Below the pieces are notes generated by a model, which saw only the letters and a list, made by a program, of their open reading frames with translations, ran no database searches and was not told where the DNA came from. Below are positions 19,262-25,649 of a stretch of DNA of 25,649 nucleotides, in pieces. The position numbers and the translations under genes are program-made. Each line of letters starts with the position of its first letter. Positions within the stretch are counted from its first letter, which is position 1. Source of the stretch: Tieghemiomyces parasiticus (taxonomy: Eukaryota > Kickxellomycota > Dimargaritomycetes > Dimargaritales > Dimargaritaceae); contig JANBPT010000699.1 of assembly GCA_027575765.1 (NCBI GenBank), forward strand, positions 1 through 25,649. The letters run 5' to 3'.

Positions 19262-21041
19262 GACGGGTGAGATACAAGAAGGAAAAGAGCTGAATCGAAG
19301 GAGTCGCCGCTCGACCAAGGGAGAAGGTCTAAAGAAAGAACGGGACGGAGGTGGCTCGGGGCAGGGTTACTGGCCTTGGAGGGAGAGATAAAGTAGACGA
19401 GACGAATCGCGGTAGGTTTCGGACTATCGGGTGACTATGGGGAGGAGGAGGGTTCAGGGGCAGGAGTCAGAGTCGAGGACCTGGAAATGCGTATAATATG
19501 AAGGGAGGGGGCGATGGAGGTTACTAAATAGAACCTTAGGGGGGTCAGCCGTTGATAAATGGTGGTTGCGATGACAGGGGGGAGGGGTGGAATCGTTTCC
19601 CCAGGGGGGGGGAAGGAAAACCGCGGCTCAAGCGTGGCGAAAACAAGGGGTGTTTGGCGAATTCAGACGTGCGTCTAGCCTGCCGACTATATATAGCGGT
19701 CGCTGTAGAGGAACCAGTGCTACAGTGTGGAAGGTGGGACGGACGTAGAGGTGGGTCTGGAGTGTTAGGCTCGCTACGGAAGGAACGTGCAGCTGGAAGT
19801 GCGGAAGGCAATAACTTGCAGACCACGAATAAAAACAGATCGATTCACGGAAAGTGGGTCTCAAAGGAGCGGGCTAGACTCGGAGAGGCTAAGTAGTGCA
19901 AGAGGAGAAGAAGAAGCTAAAACGAAGGAGCGGTCGTACAGATGCAATAGACTGCGTCGGGACCGGAGTAGCTCACAAAGTCGATGAGTCCCCACGCGGA
20001 GGGAGGTGGCGGTGATGTAGGGCACCAGGGGGAATGCGTAATTTAGGCCTGATGTAATGGAGGAAACATGCCCGAGGATATGTTAGCGGAGGTGTGGCCC
20101 AGGAGCAGGGTATTTATAGGCCCAAGAAGGGAAGGCCGCCAAGGGATACTTGGGTTAGCAAGGGCGGCAGGTAAGATGGATGCGAACGTCATGAGAGGCC
20201 GGGGGCGATGGCACAGATTAGGAGAGAGAAGAGGCGAGTCACATCGAGCGCCGGAGTGTATAGCGTAGGCTAGGCTCATACAACGCATCAATACCCCGCC
20301 GTTGGAGTGAACGACCAATAGGCCCGGACACGAGTGAATCGCGAAGCAGAAGGGGGGGACGAAGCGCAGTCGGACTCCACCGCCAGTACGATCCCCGTCA
20401 CACATCAGTCAGACCACATACCGCAGGGTGGAAAAATCGTGAGCAGCCGCCACTATCTGCACCGCCACCCGGTCCGGCTGCCCGTGTGACAATGGGTGAG
20501 GGGAGCCTGCAAGGCTTGCGGCGATGGCATTAGCGACCGAAAAGAAAGGACCACCGACCGATCGGGTGCATGTTCCTATACGGAGAATGGTAAGCCACGC
20601 GGCAACGGTCGTGGACGGGTGAGGGCGGGATGGGGCGGCGGTAGTCGGAGCTCAAGGGTGGCGGTGAGTGGTGAAACATTTCTATTTCGGCACATATCCA
20701 ACGGGCCACGCGGACCCGGCATGTCGGCCATCTCATCCGCGACCCACAGGCAGGCGGTGGACTATTCTTCTTAAAAAACGAAGTATGGCTTGAGAAAATA
20801 AGCGGTCCAGGGCGGATTTGGAAAATGGTGGCCACCGCGAGGCGGGGAAGGCTGTGTCGGCGTTAGGGCGCCACCAGGGGTCACTGCCCTGCCCCGAGCC
20901 GCATCGTCGTTGTACAATCTGCGGCTACGCCTTGCATGGGAGGCGGGGATGCGGAGAGGAGGCATGGTTCTTGAGTCCAGAAGCCAGCCTCTCCCAGGCC
21001 CCCACCTCAACTCGCCTCGATGACAGCTGAAACACCGGGTA

Positions 21042-21057
21042 GTACTCCGCGGAGTAC
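21042..21057. promoter_or_regulatory. Perfect 16 bp palindrome with CCGCGG core
   Basis: GTACTCCGCGGAGTAC is self-complementary over its whole length. The core TCCGCGGA equals the yeast pleiotropic drug response element, and CGG half-sites are general targets of Zn2Cys6 regulators. It lies 1.8 kb upstream of the proposed start of the ABC transporter. Function is speculative. A palindrome this long is expected roughly 0.4 times by chance in this length of DNA. Confidence 0.35.
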
Positions 21058-21093
21058 CAAGCGGCTAGCCATCCAGCCTAAGCGGAGCGATTA

Positions 21094-21118
21094 CCCCGCG
21101 GCTGCTAGATTCGCGGGG
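21094..21118. repeat. All-GC 7 bp hairpin
   Basis: CCCCGCG (21094-21100) pairs with CGCGGGG (21112-21118) across an 11-base loop. It lies 37 bp from the 16 bp palindrome and just before GGGATAAAAATAG. Stems of this size arise by chance. Confidence 0.35.
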
Positions 21119-22145
21119 CAGGGGATAAAAATAGATGCGGTCTAATAATATCGCGCCCCGGCCGGTGAGAAAAAGAGGGGAAGGAAAAATGGGAACTAAA
21201 GTGTGGGTTGTTGGAAAAAAACATATGCAGTTGCCAGATATCTTGGAGAGATCTTTGCGACATGATTTTTTCCAAGGCCCACCGGGGCTTGGTTCAACCC
21301 CTTGGCCCAGCCAAGTATGGCATCCAATGGGCTAGTAGGTAAATCCGTCGGGGCCGAATGTTCCCTCCCTCTCCCCTCCTGAGCGACGCTAAATCAACAC
21401 CCTCCCCTTAGTGTAGCCGAGCGAATGTTTCATCGCAGTGCAAGCAAGCCGATGTGCTGGTAGCCGGGGGGGGGTTACGGTGTGAAAACGGACGGTCAGC
21501 ATAATGTAGCTTGGCTTCCACTTACCGGGCTCTATTGCTCAAAATAATAGTCAGGCTCGCCGTGAGGCGGATGGCGGATGGATTACTGCGTAAGTGCGGG
21601 GGGATGGGGTGGCGTAAACGGCTGTCGTGGATGGAGAGGGCTAAAACCAGCATACGGTACCATCACGGCGGGGAGGGCAAGGCTAAATGAGAAGAAGAAC
21701 GAAGTCCGGCTGCCGTGGGCCCAAGAACAAAGGCGGTCCGTACGCATACTGGTGGGCATGTCGGCCAGCTTCCGAATCGTCGTCATACAGTGCGTATTCA
21801 GAATGGTGGGGATAAGGTCAACTAGCCCACAGCTCAGCCAAGTGCTTATCTGCGTTTTGTTTTGATATATCGTTGCTTACCAAACACTCACAGTCGCCGG
21901 TATTCCACAGGTATTGTTTGGTCAAAGTTGGCAGCCGCCGGACCGATGGGGGTCGTCCCAGACAGACTTGGCTAGGGCTGGAGAGGAGTAGGGGGGTGAG
22001 TCGGTGGAAAGTGGGTTAGTCATATCGCCTCGTTTTAGAGCCGTGGGAAAATGCGCCGCGGGGGCGGCTGTGCGTTTACATCGGCACCCAGGCTTGGGGG
22101 GCGCAGTAAGGGTGAAATGATAATCGAAATCACAGCATGCATATA

Positions 22146-22170
22146 CCGACGGGATGCTAGCCTCCGTCGG
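22146..22170. repeat. Hairpin, 7 bp stem
   Basis: CCGACGG (22146-22152) and CCGTCGG (22164-22170) are perfect inverted repeats around an 11-base loop. It is notable only because a longer hairpin and a direct repeat follow immediately. Confidence 0.4.
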
Positions 22171-22192
22171 CCCTTCACCTGCTGAGGCCTAC

Positions 22193-22218
22193 GTGTATGT
22201 GCTCACCGGTGCATACAC
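22193..22218. repeat. Hairpin, 11 bp stem with 4-base loop
   Basis: GTGTATGTGCT pairs with GGTGCATACAC around CACC, using three G-T wobbles on the plus strand. It is the strongest local fold I noticed, and it overlaps the start of the first copy of the 23 nt repeat by two bases. Confidence 0.45.
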
Positions 22219-22267
22219 CGTGACGCTTGCCAGCGCATTATTAAACCATGACGCCTGCCAGCGCATT
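22217..22267. repeat. Two tandem copies of a 23 nt repeat, 28 bp period
   Basis: Copies at 22217-22239 and 22245-22267 agree at 21 of 23 positions; the shared core is TGACGCYTGCCAGCGCATT. They are separated by 5 bp, so the period is 28 bp. Chance similarity at this level is negligible, so this is a real duplication, either a minisatellite remnant or a doubled protein-binding site. Confidence 0.85.
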
Positions 22268-24691
22268 CTCTGTGCACATAGTCCCGTTTGCCTGGCGCCA
22301 GCCTAGCCCAAGGCATGGTGCCGCACCACTCCCACTTACCGTCGAGCGGAGTGAAGCCGGGCGAAGGTGAAACAGATTACGGGGGCGTGTCTAATGATCA
22401 GCACCGGTCTCGCGGCCAAGCCTGATTTGCCCAAAATACTGTGTGTTGCTGGCTCGTAATAGAACTGCCGCCAAGGGTGTGGGGGGATATTGGCGAGTCC
22501 CTCTTGGGAGTTTCGAGCACCAGGGTCTGCGCTGATAGCCCGATGGTATCGACACGCAAAGAAACAGGGCCGGGAATTAGTGCAACTGAATTGTCAGGGA
22601 ATTCAACCGCGTGCTGGGTAAATAAGAGCGGAGGTGATTGAGGTTAAAAGGGGCATGGTTATCAGCGGACGGTGCAAGGGCGAGTCTACCTGTCTAAATA
22701 CGCGGACGTCAACTCTGGACCCTTGAGGGACCAAGCGAGCTGAGTCCCTCCTACGTTTTACCACACATGGCCGATTGGCTAACCTGAGATGTTGACCCAA
22801 CGCATGCACGTATCAGAGCGGGTATATGCGGCTGGTCGAAGCTAAGCTGCGGATAGAGGGTAGGTGCGGTCCTCCAGAACCAGCGGCCTCCCTCCGTTTA
22901 ATGACGTCCCATCGCAGTCCCCGAAGCCGCCCAACATTCCGACGGGGGCCGCCAGCTTGGCTAGGGCCGCTGTCAGTACCCAGGCTGACCTCCCAATCCC
23001 ATACATTGCCCCTCTACCTACGCCCCGACTGCAGAATCGTGGCCTGGGGGCTGTAACGGTTAATTGCGGCTAGGCTAGCCCCTTGCATGGCTTGGCCCTG
23101 GTTGACCGATACCCGCGGTTGGGGGGTGGGGGTGCGGGACTATGTGGGACCGCAGGACAGCCTGTCACGCCGGCAGCCAACTGTCCGGAAGCCGACCCGT
23201 TCCATTGCCGCGTCTCCGACAAGACAAGTATGGTGCATCGTAGCCAAGTTAGGGGGGATAGATGTCTATTTAACGTGGCTTAATGTTTCGGCGGGAAACA
23301 GACTTACGACGCCAACGCCCTCCCCGCATACCGTAGATTTGTTGCAGCACCCGAGGCGGCAATGTTACCCGCACTCCATGCCAGGACATGAAACGTTGGG
23401 GGCGGTTAGTTGCTTAAGGAGGATCCCTGTGTGTTTGTGTATAGATGGGAGGCCGACAGGTCATGTTGAGTAAGCTGCCAATGGTTAGAGATAGGGGATC
23501 ACCTTGACTGGAATTCGTAACTAAGGCCCCTCCACCACCCCCTTAAAGTCTATTAAATAGTGTTAGATCTGTGACTGCTAATGATTGGAAAGGTTGAACT
23601 GCCCCCCCTGCGAACAACCAATGTTAATACCCGCCTCGGTCAATGGAAAAGGGCTCGGGGACTGGAGAACGCAGTCGTCCTGGTGCGCCTGACTGAGCAA
23701 TCGTCACTGCACAACACTGCGGCCCATATCCATCCATCTGAAACGACAGCGCCCCCGCGTAATAGCAGTCATCATTCAAGTTCACTAATCCTAGGCTGCA
23801 GGGGATTGTCTCGTCACCGCAGTACCTATTTCCACCCTGGACACGCGGAGGCTGGTCGCTGTAGCGTTTATCGGCTTCTTACAACGGCCATTTGCCCCAT
23901 ACAATGCGACTTTGCTCAGACAAGTGTGAAACACCTCCATCACTTGCGCATCAGCTGCATTGCGCCATTGTTTTTTCATGGCAAGTCTTTTCATATGCCC
24001 ATGGTAATTGGGTGCCCTTAGAAGGAGGAGGAGTGTAGGGGTCAGTAACCGGTTCAGTCCAATATAGGGTTAATTTCCACCCTATGCCCCTTGGCCTATG
24101 ACGTAATGGAGCCCGTCACACATACCCTTTCGCAGTCCGTGTATGCTAAAAAATGTACGCCGACCAAGGCTACAGTCGGCCAGGCGGGCCAGCGGTGAGG
24201 CACTTGGCCTGCCTCCACGAGCCCTTATATCCCAAGTTACTGATCGTTAGGACGACCCCACCTTGGGTCAGCGGAGTCCGTAGGCACAAGCCATGGGCCA
24301 TTGCAGTCCCACACCAACGCACAGCTATCGCTGACTCTGTCCAAGCCCAGCGTCCACATATCTATAGGGTAGCAGTTAGCTCGGCAACCACCCGAAGCAC
24401 CCTGGTTCAGGGTTCGAGTTCTGCGAGGCACCACTACGACCGACTTGCGTGCGAATCCAGGTGTAAAAATGGGTTTGGCGGGGCTCGACCCGCCCATCGG
24501 CCCGGCCGCAGTGCATTTCCCGCGCTGAAGGAGAAGAGATATGACGGCAGGACCCCTTCGGACTGGGCTGGAGAGCCCCGGATTATATGCCAGGTGCTTC
24601 CACCCTTTCCTGGCTCCATAGGTTTTTCCACTCGCACTGTTCAACATCCATCAATTCGTACTAGACCCTCTTCCCCAATCACAAATTCGCC

Positions 24692-25649
24692 ATGCCCAAG
24701 AAATTCCGCGGCGAGAACAGTAAAGGTAAATCCCTCGTTAGGTGGAACATGCCGATGTCCACCTGCCACAAATCGCGACCCGACGGACACTGTGGGTCCC
24801 GGGGAAGCCGCGTCAATCTACTCGAACCCACCTACTTATCTGCCATCCACGCTTTTCGTTTCGCGCATCCCTATTTCGTACACCACTGGCAGTGGCGGCG
24901 GCTAACGACCGCAAGGCCGCCGCACAAGCCGAGAAGGACAACAAGAAACGGGCCGAGAAGGAGAAAAAGGAAGCCATGGAGTGGTCCGACGGTGCGAAGA
25001 AGGGCGGCAAAAAGGAGGCCGAGGAGGCCAAGAAGGCTGAACGGCTGGCCAAGAAGAAGGAGGCCGCCGAGCTTTTGGCTGCTGAGGAGAAGGACCTGGC
25101 CAAGAGCAAGCCGATAGCCAAGTCCCAATCGCTCAAGCCCGCCGGGGGTGCCGCGGTAAGTCCCATCATGCTGTCCTGTAGCCGATGTTTAGATGAGGCC
25201 CCGATACCGCTGAGCCCGCTCATTAGCCATTATATTTGGTGCAAACCGACTCCTTCCCGGAAATAATTTGCTAACTCCATTCCCACGGACCCCGCTCGTC
25301 CCTCCCCCCCTCTCCCTTCCCTCGAGTAGAAAACTGCCCAGAAGAAGACGGCACAAATCGAGTCGTTCCAGGCAGCCAACCGCCCCCCAGTAGCCTCGTA
25401 CGCAGCGCGTAACATCAACGACGCCCTAGACCTGCTTTCCATCGTCAACACGCCCGATGTCACCCCGACAGATCCTACAGCTGCGGATTCTGGCGTAGAC
25501 GACAGCGGAAAGTCCACTGGAGCCCAAGCCCGGCCAGTTGCCACTGCTGCCGCCACACCTAAGCTGACCGCCGGCGGTCGTCAGGTCGAAATCGAGCGGC
25601 ACCCGGAACGCCGCCATAAGGCGGCCCTGGCGGCGTACGAGGAGCGCGA
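24692..25649 (+). CDS. CCDC124: CCDC124/Oxs1-family protein, 3' truncated by window end
   Basis: Conserved small eukaryotic coiled-coil protein. Relatives bind ribosomes (CCDC124/Lso2) and the fission yeast member Oxs1 is linked to oxidative/disulfide stress. The exons are 24692-24725, 24893-25155 and 25330 to the edge; 205 residues are visible. The N-terminus MPKKFRGENSK followed by VAAANDRKAA is the family signature and confirms both start and splice. Residues about 15-85 are a Lys/Glu/Ala-rich single helix or coiled coil (EKEKKEAMEWSDGAKKGGKK, KKAERLAKKKEAAELLAAEE). After a KSQSLKPAGGAA linker, exon 3 gives ASYAARNINDALDLL, an acidic/Thr/Ala-rich spacer, and ERHPERRHKAALAAYEER, the start of the conserved C-terminal block. 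The remaining C-terminus lies beyond 25649. The identification is secure. Confidence 0.93.
24726..24892 (+). other. CCDC124 intron 1 (167 bp, phase 1)
   Basis: Donor AAAG|GTAAAT and acceptor CACTGGCAG ending at 24892. Joining G+TG gives Val and the expected NSKVAAAND junction. Exon 1 therefore has only eleven full codons. Confidence 0.9.
25156..25329 (+). other. CCDC124 intron 2 (174 bp, phase 0)
   Basis: Donor GCG|GTAAGT and acceptor CTCGAGTAG ending at 25329, with a textbook GCTAAC branch site at 25270-25275 and a C/T-rich stretch (including C7). Splicing joins GGAA to KTAQKKTAQIESF in frame. Confidence 0.9.

Larger units (their letters stand above)
19262..24691. other. 5.4 kb gene-free region between divergent ABC transporter and CCDC124 genes
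   Basis: No ORF here has a recognisable domain. The longest (24153-24905, plus, 250 codons) overlaps the CCDC124 start in another frame and is judged fortuitous. Near the transporter (19.28-19.62 kb) the plus strand is purine-rich with a G9 run (19604-19612); another G9 is at 21466-21474. The middle holds a 16 bp palindrome (21042-21057), a GC hairpin (21094-21118), two hairpins (22146-22218) and a 23 nt direct repeat (22217-22267). GGTTCRA-like matches at 21290 and 24410 do not fold as tRNA. Confidence 0.5.

Noticed and set aside
21283..21310. GGTTCAACCCC, another tRNA B-box-like match
   Set aside because: Flanks do not form a five-pair T stem and no A box precedes it; the match comes from a small palindromic GC-rich stretch.
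23581..24021. 146-codon plus-strand ORF with ATG
   Set aside because: No recognisable domain, no codon bias like neighbouring exons, and no splice context; chance is likely.
24395..24435. GGGTTCGAGTT motif resembling a tRNA B box
   Set aside because: The T-arm stem does not pair and no acceptor, D or anticodon arm is found at proper spacing.
24153..24905. 250-codon plus-strand ORF with a real ATG overlapping the CCDC124 start
   Set aside because: It runs through CCDC124 exon 1 and its intron in a different frame, has no motif, and shows Arg/Pro/Ser-rich composition typical of chance ORFs in GC-moderate DNA.

Overview
This window looks like nuclear DNA of a fungus, probably an early-diverging filamentous or zoopagomycete-type lineage; the lineage is an inference held with low confidence. 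The evidence is spliceosomal introns of about 165-195 bp with GTAAGT/GTAAAT-type donors and YAG acceptors, eukaryote-only genes (condensin subunit, CCDC124 family, HMT1/ABCB6-type ABC transporter), G/C-ending codon preference in coding exons, and long pyrimidine-rich leaders. I see no prokaryotic, viral, transposon, CRISPR, tRNA or rRNA signal.

Layout from left to right. (1) The 3' part of a condensin subunit 1 gene (+, 1-2517, one intron, open at the left edge). (2) Convergent to it, a small RNase H1-type gene (-, 2937-3491). (3) A 2 kb divergent intergenic region. (4) An ADH6/CAD-type zinc alcohol dehydrogenase (+, 5509-6774, one intron). (5) About 2.75 kb of apparently gene-free DNA. (6) A single-exon seven-transmembrane protein with signal peptide and glycosylatable lumenal or extracellular domain (+, 9532-11229). 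(7) About 3.1 kb of gene-free DNA. (8) An HMT1/ABCB6-like ABC transporter (-): main exon 14380-17300 and, by my reading, a separate first exon at 18985-19261 across a 1.7 kb intron. (9) About 5.4 kb of gene-free DNA containing a 16 bp palindrome, hairpins and a 23 nt direct repeat. (10) The first three exons of a CCDC124/Oxs1-family gene (+, 24692 to the right edge).

The genes do not form a pathway. They cover chromosome condensation, RNA:DNA hybrid removal, NADPH-linked aldehyde reduction, an orphan 7TM protein, organellar/vacuolar ABC export and ribosome-associated stress biology. The most useful results are the reconstructed split transporter (exon 1 supplies the missing first helix of its TMD0), the orphan 7TM protein, a decoy splice acceptor and a Cys-loop insertion in the dehydrogenase, a consistent orientation of C-homopolymers and pyrimidine skew with the sense strand of the nearest gene, and the compact repeat/hairpin cluster at 22.15-22.27 kb. 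No obviously new multi-gene system is present.
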